Shown here piece by piece: positions 16,901 to 26,016 of a stretch of 51,156 nt of DNA (position 1 is the first letter of the stretch; every line of letters starts with the position of its first letter). This DNA comes from Xanthobacteraceae bacterium (lineage in GTDB: Bacteria > Pseudomonadota > Alphaproteobacteria > Rhizobiales > Xanthobacteraceae): contig JARBUD010000032.1 of the NCBI GenBank assembly GCA_029239875.1, positions 1 through 51,156 on the forward strand, written 5' to 3'. Below the pieces are notes generated by a model. The model was not told the origin of the DNA. It was given only the letters and a program-made list of their open reading frames with translations, and searched no databases. Position numbers and translations under genes: made by a program.

Positions 16901-18280
16901 CTAGAAGATCCAGAAAATCAGCACGGCCAAGCCGAACCCCATCAGCCCGACGATGGTCTGCATCACCGTCCAGGTCATGAACGTCGTCTTGATGTCCATG
17001 TTGAAGAAGCGGCCGACGAGCCAGAAGCCGGAATCGTTGACGTGCGACAGCATCACGGAGCCGGCGGCGAGCGCGATGACCATGGCCGCGCGGTCGGCGC
17101 CCTGGTAGCCGGCGGCGTCGATGGCCGGCTGCATCAGGCCGGCGGCGGTGATCAGCGCGACGGTAGCCGAGCCCTGGGCGACGCGCAGAGCCGTCGCGAT
17201 GAGGAACCCCGCGGCGATGACGGGCAGGCCGATATAGGCGAGGCCGTCCGACAGGGCGTCACCGATGCCGGAGGCGCGCAGCACGCCGCCGAACATGCCG
17301 CCGGCACCGGTGATCAGGATGATCGAGCAGACCGGGCCCAGCGCCGAATCGAGGATGCCTTCCACTGCCTTCGGGTCGCGGCCCCTTCGCGCACCGAGCA
17401 CATAGGAGGCGACGAGCACCGAGATCAGCAGCGCGACCGGGGTGGCGCCGATGGTCCGCGCCACCTGGAACCAGGTCGCATCGCCGTTGACCCACCCTTG
17501 GGCGCGGGCGAAATCGAGGCCGGTATTGATGAAGATGAGCGCCAGCGGCAGCAGCAGCAGGCCGACCACGGTCCCCGAGCTCGGCGGGTTCGCGGGAGCC
17601 TCGCCATCCCGTCCGCCCGAGAGGATGTCGGGCACCGGCAGGACGACGCGCTTGCCGATCCACTGGCCGAAGAGCCAGCCGGCGACGACCCAGGTCGGGA
17701 TGGCGACGGCGAGGCCGACGAGGATCAGCAGGCCGACGTCGGCGTGGAGCAGTTCGGCCGCCGCCACGGGACCGGGATGGGGCGGCACGAAGACGTGCAT
17801 CACCGAGAACGCGGTCGCCACCGGGATGCCGTAGAGCAGCAGGCCGCCGCCGAGGCGCCGCGCGACGGTGAAGACGACCGGGAGCATCACCACCAGTCCG
17901 GCGTCGAAGAAGATCGGGAAGCCGAAGATGAGCGAGGCTATGCCAAGCGCCAGCGGCGCCTGCCGCTCGCCGAAGCGCGCGACGAGATCGTCGGCCAGTG
18001 CCTGCGCACCGCCCGACACCTCCAGGAGCCGCCCGAGCATCGCGCCGAAGCCCACGAGCAGCGCCACGCCGCCGAGCGTCGAGCCGAAGGCGTTGGTGAT
18101 CGTGGTCAGCACCGCATTGGGCGGGATGCCGGCGACGATCGCCGTCAGCAGGCTGACGAGGACGAGCGCGACGAAGGCGTGGACGCGAAACTGGATGATC
18201 AGGACGAGCAGCAGCGCGATGGCGCCCACCACGATGGCGAGAAGCGTGCCGGTTCCGAGCGTCTGTTCGAATTGCTGCAT
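16901..18280 (-). CDS. GntP-family gluconate:H+ symporter
   Basis: A 459-residue integral membrane protein with about 12 hydrophobic segments spread evenly along the chain. FVPPHPGPVAAAELLHADVG near residue 165, VLTTITNAFGSTLGG near 58, VAQGSATVALITAAG and SHVNDSGFWLVGRFFNM near the C-terminus are diagnostic of GntP/GntT permeases. It imports gluconate or a related sugar acid with protons. Its ATG begins one nt after the TAA of gntK, so translation is almost certainly coupled and the substrate is very likely the kinase's substrate. No frameshift or missing segment is seen. Confidence 0.95.
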   Translation of the reverse strand: MQQFEQTLGTGTLLAIVVGAIALLLVLIIQFRVHAFVALVLVSLLTAIVAGIPPNAVLTTITNAFGSTLGGVALLVGFGAMLGRLLEVSGGAQALADDLVARFGERQAPLALGIASLIFGFPIFFDAGLVVMLPVVFTVARRLGGGLLLYGIPVATAFSVMHVFVPPHPGPVAAAELLHADVGLLILVGLAVAIPTWVVAGWLFGQWIGKRVVLPVPDILSGGRDGEAPANPPSSGTVVGLLLLPLALIFINTGLDFARAQGWVNGDATWFQVARTIGATPVALLISVLVASYVLGARRGRDPKAVEGILDSALGPVCSIILITGAGGMFGGVLRASGIGDALSDGLAYIGLPVIAAGFLIATALRVAQGSATVALITAAGLMQPAIDAAGYQGADRAAMVIALAAGSVMLSHVNDSGFWLVGRFFNMDIKTTFMTWTVMQTIVGLMGFGLAVLIFWIF

Positions 18281-18281
18281 A

Positions 18282-18836
18282 TTACCGGTTCCCTGCTCGG
18301 CCCTTCGGCGTGAAGGCGTCCAGTCGTGCGGGCGGGCTCAGTTCGAGCCCGGCGATGGCGCGTGCGACGACGGCCTCGGGCGGGACGTCGACGGTGATCT
18401 TGATGCCTCTCTCGTCCTCATGCAGGTCCTCCAGCGTGGCGAACTGCGAGGCAAGCAGGGACGGAGGCATGAAATGACCCTTGCGCCGCGCCATGCGCTC
18501 GCCGACGATCTTCTTGTCGGCGATGAGCTCGAGGAAGCGCACGTCGGCGCGCGCCTGCCGCAGGATGTCGCGATAGCTTCGCTTCAGCGCCGAGCAGGTG
18601 ATGATGACGTTGCGCCCTTCATCGGCATGCTCGTTGATCCAGTCGCGGATCTTCTCCAGCCAGGGCTGACGGTCGGCGTCGTCGAGGGGGATCCCCTCCG
18701 ACATCTTCTTGATGTTGGCGGCAGGGTGGAATTTGTCGCCTTCCGCGAAGGGCCAGCCCAGCTTGGCGGAAAGAAGCTCGGCGGTGGTCGTCTTGCCGAT
18801 GCTGGAGGGCCCCATGACGATCACCGCGATGGGCAT
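18282..18836 (-). CDS. gntK: Gluconokinase
   Basis: A 184-residue P-loop kinase that phosphorylates gluconate to 6-phosphogluconate, feeding the Entner-Doudoroff or pentose phosphate routes. The Walker A loop is GPSSIGKTT, a Ser/Ile variant of the more usual GVSGSGKS. EGDKFHPAANIKKMSEGIPL, ITCSALKRSYRDILR and RKGHFMPPSLLASQFATLE are GntK family signatures. It is the first gene of a kinase-permease pair. A 13-bp palindrome lies 35 nt upstream of its start and a second one lies in the same divergent region, suggesting local repressor control, though no regulator gene is present in the window. Confidence 0.95.
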   Translation of the reverse strand: MPIAVIVMGPSSIGKTTTAELLSAKLGWPFAEGDKFHPAANIKKMSEGIPLDDADRQPWLEKIRDWINEHADEGRNVIITCSALKRSYRDILRQARADVRFLELIADKKIVGERMARRKGHFMPPSLLASQFATLEDLHEDERGIKITVDVPPEAVVARAIAGLELSPPARLDAFTPKGRAGNR

Positions 18837-18871
18837 ATGTTCCGTCTCTCCTGCGGTTGGGGCCGTCTTGC

Positions 18872-18884
18872 CTAGCTAAGCTAG
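18872..18884. promoter_or_regulatory. 13-bp perfect palindrome upstream of gntK
   Basis: CTAGCT-A-AGCTAG is a perfect dyad with a one-base centre, 35 nt before the gntK ATG and AT-richer than its surroundings. It looks like an operator for a dimeric regulator of the gluconate genes. Assignment to any regulator family is guesswork. Confidence 0.45.
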
Positions 18885-18934
18885 ATCGCCGATGCGCGAT
18901 TCCAACCATTTTGGTCGGAGATGGCGGTCGCAGT

Positions 18935-18950
18935 CGTTCGGTAACGAACG
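18935..18950. promoter_or_regulatory. Inverted repeat CGTTCG-GTAA-CGAACG
   Basis: A perfect 6-bp dyad with a 4-nt centre in the gntK/prfB divergent gap, about 97 nt before the prfB start and 51 nt from the other palindrome. It could be a second operator or a prfB leader hairpin. Confidence 0.45.
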
Positions 18951-19046
18951 GTGGCGGGATCGTCCAGCATGCGGAGGGGCGTTTACAGCCCGTGTCGCGC
19001 CCTCTATTTTCCGCCGCCTTCCGCGTCCCATCGAGAGTGTAAGATC

Positions 19047-20177
19047 ATGCGCGCCGAGCTCGCCGCGAGCGTCGACGAAATCCGTGAAGCCGCCGGCCTG
19101 CTGCGGCAGCACATCGATTTCGACCGTTCCAAGGCCCGCCTCGCCGAGCTGAACGCGCTCGCCGAGGACCCGAATCTGTGGAACGATCCCGAGCGCGCGC
19201 AGAAGCTGATGCAGGAGCGCGGCACGCTGGAGGACGGTCTCGGCGCCATCGAGCGCATCAACCGCGAGCTCGCCGACAATGTCGAGCTGATCGAGCTCGG
19301 CGAGGCCGAGGGCGACGACAGCATCGTCGACGAAGCCGCCGCCGCGCTCGAGCGGCTGAAGGCGGAGGTCGCCCGCCGCCAGCTCGAAGCCCTGCTCTCG
19401 GGCGAGGCGGATTCCAACGACAGCTATCTCGAAGTCCACGCCGGCGCCGGCGGCACCGACAGCCAGGACTGGGCGCTGATGCTGCTGCGCATGTACACGC
19501 GCTGGGCGGAGCGTCGGGGCTTCAAGGTCGAGCTGATCGAGGAGAGCGCGGGCGAAACCGCGGGCCTCAAGTCGGCGACGATCCTGATCAAGGGCCACAA
19601 CGCCTATGGCTGGGTGAAGACCGAGGGCGGCGTGCATCGCCTCGTGCGTATCTCGCCCTTCGATTCGAATGCGCGGCGCCAGACCTCCTTCGCCTCCGTC
19701 GACGTCTACCCGGTCATCGACGACCGAATCGTCGTGGACATCAAGGAAGCCGACGTGCGCGTCGACACGATGCGTTCGGGCGGCGCCGGCGGCCAGCACG
19801 TCAACAAGACCGAATCGGCGGTGCGCCTCACCCATATCCCCACCGGCATCGCCGTGGTCAGCCAGGGCGACCGCTCGCAGCACAAGAACCGCGCCACCGC
19901 CTGGGACATGCTGCGTGCCAAGCTCTACGAGATGGAGCTGAAGAAGCGCGAGGCGCAGGCCGCCGCCGACCAGGCCGCCAAGACCGACATCGGCTGGGGC
20001 CACCAGATCCGCTCCTATGTCCTCCAGCCCTACCAGCTGGTGAAGGACCTGCGCACCGGCGTCACCTCCGGCACGCCGCAGGAAGTGCTGGACGGCGACC
20101 TCGATCCCTTCATGGAAGCCGCGCTCGCCCAGCGCGCCTATGGCGGCGGCCCGGCGAGCGTCGAAGACGTGGACTGA
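19047..20177 (+). CDS. prfB: Peptide chain release factor 2
   Basis: A 376-residue RF2 that releases nascent peptides at UGA and UAA. Visible are the anticodon-mimic tripeptide SPF in VRISPFDSNARRQ and the catalytic GGQ in RSGGAGGQHVNKTES. The start is MRAELAASVDEIREAAG (ATG at 19047, weak GAGAG upstream). The region that in E. coli holds the programmed +1 frameshift (LRGYL, then DYD) reads straight through here as LLRQHIDFDRSKARLAELN, so this prfB has no autoregulatory frameshift. In related genomes it follows the PBP1A gene directly (from memory); here the GST and gluconate genes separate them. Confidence 0.97.
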   Translation: MRAELAASVDEIREAAGLLRQHIDFDRSKARLAELNALAEDPNLWNDPERAQKLMQERGTLEDGLGAIERINRELADNVELIELGEAEGDDSIVDEAAAALERLKAEVARRQLEALLSGEADSNDSYLEVHAGAGGTDSQDWALMLLRMYTRWAERRGFKVELIEESAGETAGLKSATILIKGHNAYGWVKTEGGVHRLVRISPFDSNARRQTSFASVDVYPVIDDRIVVDIKEADVRVDTMRSGGAGGQHVNKTESAVRLTHIPTGIAVVSQGDRSQHKNRATAWDMLRAKLYEMELKKREAQAAADQAAKTDIGWGHQIRSYVLQPYQLVKDLRTGVTSGTPQEVLDGDLDPFMEAALAQRAYGGGPASVEDVD

Positions 20178-20216
20178 GGCGGCAGCGTCACTGGTTGATT
20201 GCGGGCAGGTCCTGCG

Positions 20217-20320
20217 TCCTTCGAGGCCCGGCTGCGCCGGACACCTCAGGATGAGGAATATTCGGGAGCGATGGCCCTCATGCTGAGGAGCGGGGCAAAG
20301 CCCCGCGTCTCGAAGCACGC
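20217..20320. repeat. Family A hairpin repeat pair, second arm degenerate
   Basis: A good arm (about 20217-20256, CCTTCGAGG to CCTCAGGATGAGG, tip CCCGGC/GCCGG) is followed by a decayed inverted arm (about 20277-20320, CCTCATGCTGAGG, tip GCGGGGC/GCCCCGC, GTCTCGAAGCACG). It lies in the gap between the convergent prfB and bcp genes. The decayed arm still keeps a perfectly paired tip. Confidence 0.75.
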
Positions 20321-20342
20321 AGGTTTTCGACGCCGGTTCTCG

Positions 20343-20810
20343 TCAAAGCGCCCGCGCCGCCTCCAGCACCTCCTCGGCATGGCCGGCGACCTTCACCTTC
20401 GGCCAGATGCGGACGATGCGGCCGTCGCGGTCGATCAAGAGCGTGGTGCGCTCGATGCCCATGAACTTGCGCCCGTACATCTGCTTCTCCGTCCACACGC
20501 CATAGGCCTCCAGCACGGCGTGGCTCTCGTCGCCCAGGAGGGTGAAGCCGAGACCCTGCTTGGCGCGGAAGCGCGCCAGCGCCTTGGCCGGGTCGCCCGA
20601 GACCCCGATGACGCGGGTGTCGGCGGCGTCGAACGCGTCCTTGAGTTGGTTGAAGTCATGCGCCTCCAGCGTGCAACCTTGGGTGCCGGCCTTCGGGTAG
20701 AAGTACAACACGAGCTTGCGTCCTCGGCAGGAGGCGAGCGTCACGCTCTCGCCGGTATCGGTGGCGAGGGTGAAGTCGGGAGCGGGCTGTCCGACGGCGA
20801 TCTTGCTCAT
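20343..20810 (-). CDS. bcp: Thioredoxin-dependent thiol peroxidase, BCP/PrxQ-type peroxiredoxin
   Basis: A 155-residue peroxiredoxin that reduces H2O2 and organic peroxides. The active-site motif is Pro39-Lys-Ala-Gly-Thr43-Gln-Gly-Cys46, which keeps the PxxxTxxC pattern although BCP proteins usually read TPGCT. The position five residues on, which holds the resolving cysteine in E. coli BCP, is His51 here, so it is a 1-Cys-like form or uses Cys28 (inference). ATG at 20810 has AGGAAGG three nt upstream. It is divergent from the AsmA-like gene across 152 nt. Confidence 0.95.
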   Translation of the reverse strand: MSKIAVGQPAPDFTLATDTGESVTLASCRGRKLVLYFYPKAGTQGCTLEAHDFNQLKDAFDAADTRVIGVSGDPAKALARFRAKQGLGFTLLGDESHAVLEAYGVWTEKQMYGRKFMGIERTTLLIDRDGRIVRIWPKVKVAGHAEEVLEAARAL

Positions 20811-20962
20811 TTGCCTTCCTTTCGGCGCGATTTGGCGTAATCGGCTGACCTTTAGCGCTGCGCGGGGACTGAAAGCAAAGCGTCAGCCAGTGTGTGGAAA
20901 GGTGTCGCCGCTCGTCCGCCGCGCGGGCATTATGGTGAAGCTTGCGGGGATTCGAGCCGTAG

Positions 20963-23900
20963 ATGAAAGAGCCGACGACGCACAGGTCGGATTCCGGCGG
21001 TAAGCGCCACGTCAAGCGACTGCGGATGCGGCGCGCGGCGAAGGCGTGCGCCGTCCCGGCCGGCAAGCGGCGCTGGCTGCGCATCTGCGGCTGGTCGGCG
21101 GGCTCGGTCGCCGGCGCCCTGGTGGCCGTCTTCGTCCTCGTCTACCTGCTCTTTTCCACCGGCATGCTCACCGTCGACATGGCCCGCCCCTATGTCGAGC
21201 GGGCGCTGGAAGCGCGGATCGGCGAGGGCCGCAGCGTCGCGATCGGCGGCATCGTCGCGGACCGCGCCAGCGATGGCGGCATCCTCCTGCGCGCCAGCGA
21301 CATCACCGTGCGCGATCCCGATGGCGACATCGTCGCCGCCGCGCCGCAGGCCGAGGTGGCGCTGCAGGACAGCTGGCTGCCCTGGCTGATGCAGCCCAAG
21401 CGGGTCGATCTCGTCGGCGTGCGGCTGAACGTGCTGATCGATGCGCAGGGCCAGCTCGCGGTCTCCACCGATGGCGGCAGCACCCTGCGCGCCTCGCCGG
21501 AGGACGCGCCCGCGCCGTCGACGGCGCCTGCAACGGATGCCGCCCCTGCAGCATCCTCCGCCACGTCCGCGCCCGCGGCCGCCGCCACCCCGGTGGCGAC
21601 GCCGTTCGGGCCGCTGCGCCTCGCCGCGCTCGCGGCAATCGCCGAGCGCATCGACCGCAGCGGGCTCGACGGCGGCAAGCTCAGCGAGATCGGCCTCAAG
21701 GAAGGCGTGGTCGTCATCCGCAGCGACATCAGCGGCCGGCAGTGGACCTTCGACGACATCGACCTGTCGCTGTCGCGGCCGCCGGCCGGCGGCGTGAGCT
21801 TCGACGTGAAGGCCGGCGGCACGGACGGGCCATGGTCGGCCCGCGCCACCATCGGCGCGCTGGTCGACAAGCAGCGCGAGCTCTCGCTCGAGGTGCGCGA
21901 CCTCGCCCCGCGCGACCTGCTGATCGCCGCCGGCAAGGCAGGCGACGACATCCTCGCCACCTCGCCGCTCTCGGTGGACCTCAAGGCCCGCATCGACCGA
22001 TCCGGCATGCTGATCTCGACGGAGGGACGCCTCGCCGCCGGCGCCGGCGAACTGCAGCTCGGTCCCGATGTCGGCGGGCGCATGCTGATCGACGAGGCGG
22101 CCATCGCCTTCAACCTCGATCCGGCGCACCGGCAGGTGAACCTGACCTCGGTGGCGGTCCAGGCCGGTCCCTTCGGCATGGACCTGGCGGGCGTCGTGAG
22201 CATGCCGGCGGACGCGACGGGCAAGTGGAGCCTGCACACCTCCTCAGCGAAGGCGAGCTTCGGCGGCGGCGGGGTCCATGCTGACAAGGAGCCCCCCTTC
22301 ATCCTCGACGACATCGCCCTCGACCTCTCCTTCGATCCCTCCGCCCAGCAGGTGAGCATCGACCGCGGTGTGCTGAAGGGACCGCAGGGCGGGCTGACGC
22401 TCGGCGGTGCGCTCGAGCTCGGACCGCCCGAGCCGTCGCTTGCGCTGACGGTGTCGGCGACACCGATGTCGGTCACCTCGCTGAAGCGGCTCTGGCCGGT
22501 GCTCGCGGCGCCGGAGCCGCGCCACTGGGTCTACGAGAACCTCATCTCCGGCGACGTGACCTCGGCGGAGATCGCGTTCAAGGCGCCGTTCTCCTCCATC
22601 GGCAACAAGAGCAAGCCGCTGGACGACGACGCCCTGACCATCAACGTCGCCGGCACCAATGGCCGCTTCCATCCGGTTCCGGGCCTGCCTCCCGTGTCCG
22701 GCGCGGACGTGACCGTGCGCGTGACCGGCCGCACCGCCCATGTTCTCGTCGCCAAGGGCGGGATCGACACGCCGGGCAAGCGCCGCCTCAACGTGAGCGA
22801 GGGCGTCTTCGACATATCCGACACCGCGCCGGCCAAGCCCGAGGCGAAGGTGAGGGTGGCGGTGGACGGCTCGGCCGCGGCCGCCATCGAACTGGCGAAC
22901 ATGCCGGCCCTGCGCGGCCAGGCCGTCATTCCCATCGATCCCGCGTCGGTGACGGGCACGATCGACGGCACCGCGCAGATCAGCGTGCGGCTCTCCGAGC
23001 ACATCGAGCCGTCCGACGTCGACTTCGCCTTCGACGCCGACCTGAAGGATTTCGGCGCCGCCAAGGTGGCGTTCGGCCAGAATCTCGACGACGCCACCGT
23101 GCGCGCCTTCGTCACCCCGGCCGCCACCGTGCTGCGCGGCGAGGGCAAGTTCGGCGGCGCGCCGGCCAGCTTCGAATATTCCAAGCCCGTCACCGGCGAC
23201 ATGACCTTCGTGCTGCAGGCGACGCTGGACGATGCGGCCCGACAGAAGCTCGGGATGGACCTTGCCGGCCTTGCCGGCACGGTGGGCGTCAAGCTGTCCG
23301 GCGTCATCGGCGCCAAGGCCAAGACCGCGGACGTCGACGTCGACCTCACCGGCGCGCGTCTCGCCGAGCTGGTGCCCGGCTGGTCGAAGCCCGCCGGCAA
23401 GCAGGCCCGCCTGACCGCCAAGGCGACGGTGACGTCCGCTGGCACGAGGCTCGACGACCTGGTGGTGAGCGGGCAGGGGGTGAACATCCGCGGCACGGTC
23501 GAGCTCGACGCCAAGGCCGGATTGATCAGCGCCAACCTGCCGACCTTCCAGCTCTCCGACGGCGACAATGCCAGCGTGAAGGCGGAGAATGCCGACGGCG
23601 TGCTGAAGATCACCGTGCGCGGCGAGGTGATCGAGGCGCGGGCCTTCCTCAAGCATCTGCTCGAAGCGCCCGTCGCCGGCCGGCCGAACGAGAAGCCGAT
23701 GGATATCGACCTCGACGTCAATCTCGGCGTGGTGGTCGGCAATAATGGCGAGACCATGCGCCAGGCGGTGCTCAAGCTGTCGCGCCGCGGCGGCGACCTG
23801 CGCGCCTTCACGCTCGGCGCGCTGGTCGGCCGCGACGGCGGTGTCAACGGCGATCTGGTGCCGCAGGGCAATGGCCGCCCGAAGCTGCGGGTGGCGACCA

Positions 23901-24505
23901 GCGATGCCGGCGCGCTGCTGCGCTTCATCAACCTCTATGCCCGCATCTATGGCGGCGACATGTGGATCGACGTCGACGCCCCGCGCGGTGACGGCAAGCC
24001 GCAGCTCGGCATCATCAACATGCGCGACTTCGTCATCCGCGGCGAGCCGGGCCTCGACCGCCTGATCGCGGCGGCGCCGTCCTCGACGCGCGACGGGCGC
24101 CTGCAGCCGGGCTCGGCCATTGCCTTCCGCAAGCTGCAGGTCGATTTCCAGCGTTCGGCCGAGCAGCTCACCATCCGCGAGGGCGCCATCTGGGGTCCGA
24201 CCATCGGCTCGACCTTCGACGGCACGCTCGACTTCGCCGACGACCGCATCGGTGTGCGCGGCACCTTCGTGCCGGCCTACGGGCTGAACAACCTGTTCAG
24301 CCGCCTGCCGGTGGTGGGCTTCTTCCTCGGCGGCGGGCCGAACGAGGGACTGGTGGGGGTGACCTACGAGATCGTCGGCCCGCTCTCCGGCCCGACGCTC
24401 AGGGTGAACCCGATCTCCGCCGTGGCGCCGGGCTTCCTGCGCAAGATCTTCGAGTTCCGCCAGGCTCCGGACCCGACCCCGCCGGCCGTGGTGCCGACGC
24501 GGTAG
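20963..24505 (+). CDS. AsmA/YhdP-like large envelope protein (DUF3971 and AsmA-like C-terminal regions)
   Basis: A 1180-residue protein with a short basic cytoplasmic N-terminus, one membrane helix (about residues 41-66, GWSAGSVAGALVAVFVLVYLLF) and a very long periplasmic part made of repeating beta-strand units. An Ala/Pro-rich stretch (about 178-215) interrupts the N-terminal region. The C-terminal 200 residues (MWIDVDAPRGDGKPQLGIIN, GPTIGSTFDGTLDFADDRIG, GTFVPAYGLNNLFSRLPVVG) match the AsmA-like C-terminal region of YhdP/DUF3971 proteins. In E. coli YhdP, TamB and YdbH form hydrophobic channels for phospholipid transport to the outer membrane; the same role is inferred here. No strong ribosome binding site precedes the ATG. 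Confidence 0.88.
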   Translation: MKEPTTHRSDSGGKRHVKRLRMRRAAKACAVPAGKRRWLRICGWSAGSVAGALVAVFVLVYLLFSTGMLTVDMARPYVERALEARIGEGRSVAIGGIVADRASDGGILLRASDITVRDPDGDIVAAAPQAEVALQDSWLPWLMQPKRVDLVGVRLNVLIDAQGQLAVSTDGGSTLRASPEDAPAPSTAPATDAAPAASSATSAPAAAATPVATPFGPLRLAALAAIAERIDRSGLDGGKLSEIGLKEGVVVIRSDISGRQWTFDDIDLSLSRPPAGGVSFDVKAGGTDGPWSARATIGALVDKQRELSLEVRDLAPRDLLIAAGKAGDDILATSPLSVDLKARIDRSGMLISTEGRLAAGAGELQLGPDVGGRMLIDEAAIAFNLDPAHRQVNLTSVAVQAGPFGMDLAGVVSMPADATGKWSLHTSSAKASFGGGGVHADKEPPFILDDIALDLSFDPSAQQVSIDRGVLKGPQGGLTLGGALELGPPEPSLALTVSATPMSVTSLKRLWPVLAAPEPRHWVYENLISGDVTSAEIAFKAPFSSIGNKSKPLDDDALTINVAGTNGRFHPVPGLPPVSGADVTVRVTGRTAHVLVAKGGIDTPGKRRLNVSEGVFDISDTAPAKPEAKVRVAVDGSAAAAIELANMPALRGQAVIPIDPASVTGTIDGTAQISVRLSEHIEPSDVDFAFDADLKDFGAAKVAFGQNLDDATVRAFVTPAATVLRGEGKFGGAPASFEYSKPVTGDMTFVLQATLDDAARQKLGMDLAGLAGTVGVKLSGVIGAKAKTADVDVDLTGARLAELVPGWSKPAGKQARLTAKATVTSAGTRLDDLVVSGQGVNIRGTVELDAKAGLISANLPTFQLSDGDNASVKAENADGVLKITVRGEVIEARAFLKHLLEAPVAGRPNEKPMDIDLDVNLGVVVGNNGETMRQAVLKLSRRGGDLRAFTLGALVGRDGGVNGDLVPQGNGRPKLRVATSDAGALLRFINLYARIYGGDMWIDVDAPRGDGKPQLGIINMRDFVIRGEPGLDRLIAAAPSSTRDGRLQPGSAIAFRKLQVDFQRSAEQLTIREGAIWGPTIGSTFDGTLDFADDRIGVRGTFVPAYGLNNLFSRLPVVGFFLGGGPNEGLVGVTYEIVGPLSGPTLRVNPISAVAPGFLRKIFEFRQAPDPTPPAVVPTR

Positions 24506-24530
24506 CTGAGCTTCCTCCGAGAAAGAACAC

Positions 24531-24620
24531 CGTCATGCCCGGGCTTGGCCCGGGCATCCACGACTTGGGACCGGGTGCCCGCGGAAAGACGTGGATGGCC
24601 GGGCCAAGCCCGGCCATGAC
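24531..24620. repeat. Family B inverted repeat
   Basis: CGTCATGCCCGGGCTTGGCC with CGGGCATCCACG, then after about 30 nt ACGTGGATGGCCGGGCCAAG and CCCGGCCATGACG. The two halves are long inverted copies, so the whole could fold into one cruciform or two hairpins. It fills the gap between the convergent AsmA-like gene and tyrS. Confidence 0.8.
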
Positions 24621-24653
24621 GTCGTTATTGAGACAGTCGCGTGCGCGGAGGCC

Positions 24654-25925
24654 TCACACCGGCCGCAGCAGGACGTGCTTCTTCTTGCCGAGCGACAGCT
24701 TGACCACGCCCTCGGGGGTGAGGTCGCGCGCGGTCAGCACGGCCTTCTCGTCGGTGACGGTGGCGTCGTTCACCTTTAGGCCGCCGCCCTTGATCTGCCG
24801 GCGCGCCTCGCCGTTCGAGGCAACGAGCCCCGTCTTCTCCGCAAACACGGCGAGCACGCCGATGCCGGCCTCCAGCTCGCCCGCCGGCACCTCGACGGTC
24901 GGCAGGTCGGCGGAGAGGCCGCCTTCCTCGAAGGTCTTGCGCGCCGTCTCCGCCGCGGCTTCCGCCGCCGCGCGGCCATGCAGCATGGCGGTCACCTCGG
25001 TGGCGAGGATCTTCTTCACCTCGTTGATCTCGGCCCCGCCGAGTGACGAGAGCCGGGCGATCTCCGCCATGGGCAGCGTGGTGTAGAGCTTGAGGAAGCG
25101 CGGCACGTCCGCGTCCTCGGTGTTGCGCCAGTACTGCCAGAACTCGTAGGGGCCGAGCATGTCGGCGTTCAGCCACACAGCGCCGCCCAGCGTCTTGCCC
25201 ATCTTGGCGCCGGAGGCGGTGGTGAGCAGCGGCGAGGTCAGCGCATAGAGCTGCGGGGTGCCCATGCGGTGGCCGAGATCGATGCCGTTGACGATGTTGC
25301 CCCACTGGTCGGAGCCGCCCATCTGCAGCCGCACGCCGTAGCGCTTGTTCAGCTCCACGAAGTCGTAGGCCTGCAGGATCATGTAGTTGAATTCGAGGAA
25401 GGACAGCGACTGCTCGCGCTCCAGCCGCATCTTCACGCTGTCGAAGGACAGCATGCGGTTGACCGAGAAGTGCCGGCCGACGTCGCGCAGGAACTCCAGG
25501 TAGTTGAGCTCGCGCAGCCACTCGGCGTTGTTGATCATCAGCGCGCCGCGAAGGCTGTCGCCGTGGTTGCCGTCGCCATAGTTCAGGTAGTTCGAGAACA
25601 CCCGCTTGATCGAGGCGATGTTGGCCTCGATCGTGTCGACCGTCATGAGCTGGCGCGCCTCGTCCTTGAAGGACGGGTCGCCCACCATGCCGGTGCCGCC
25701 GCCCATCAGCGAGACCGGGCGGTGGCCGGTCGCCTGCAGCCAGTGCAGCATCATGATCTGGATCAGGCCGCCGGCATGCAGGCTCGGGGCGGTCGGGTCG
25801 AAGCCGATATAGGCCGTGACGGTTTCCTTCGCGAAGAGCTCGTCGAGGCCCTGTTCATCGGAAATCTGATGAATGAAGCCGCGCTCGTTCAGCGTGCGGA
25901 GGAAATCGGATCGGAACTTGCTCAT
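24654..25925 (-). CDS. tyrS: Tyrosyl-tRNA synthetase
   Basis: A 423-residue class I synthetase that charges tRNA-Tyr. The HIGH-type motif is [15 protein letters not shown] near residue 45, the tyrosine/ATP region includes [20 protein letters not shown], and the KMSKS-type loop is [13 protein letters not shown]-terminal S4-like RNA-binding domain (about 355-423) includes [23 protein letters not shown] at 25925. It is divergent from anmK across 91 nt, an arrangement common in alphaproteobacteria. Confidence 0.97.
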   Translation of the reverse strand: MSKFRSDFLRTLNERGFIHQISDEQGLDELFAKETVTAYIGFDPTAPSLHAGGLIQIMMLHWLQATGHRPVSLMGGGTGMVGDPSFKDEARQLMTVDTIEANIASIKRVFSNYLNYGDGNHGDSLRGALMINNAEWLRELNYLEFLRDVGRHFSVNRMLSFDSVKMRLEREQSLSFLEFNYMILQAYDFVELNKRYGVRLQMGGSDQWGNIVNGIDLGHRMGTPQLYALTSPLLTTASGAKMGKTLGGAVWLNADMLGPYEFWQYWRNTEDADVPRFLKLYTTLPMAEIARLSSLGGAEINEVKKILATEVTAMLHGRAAAEAAAETARKTFEEGGLSADLPTVEVPAGELEAGIGVLAVFAEKTGLVASNGEARRQIKGGGLKVNDATVTDEKAVLTARDLTPEGVVKLSLGKKKHVLLRPV

Positions 25926-26016
25926 ATCGGGCCTGCGGGCATCAACGCCATGTTAGGAGGGGCGGGTCGATGTATCAGCTTCGCGTCCCGAAAGCATCCC
26001 GCGCCGGAGTTTGTGC

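Noticed and set aside
19040..19140. Programmed frameshift site in prfB
   Set aside because: No in-frame stop or CTTTGA-type slip site occurs; the reading frame is continuous through the region.
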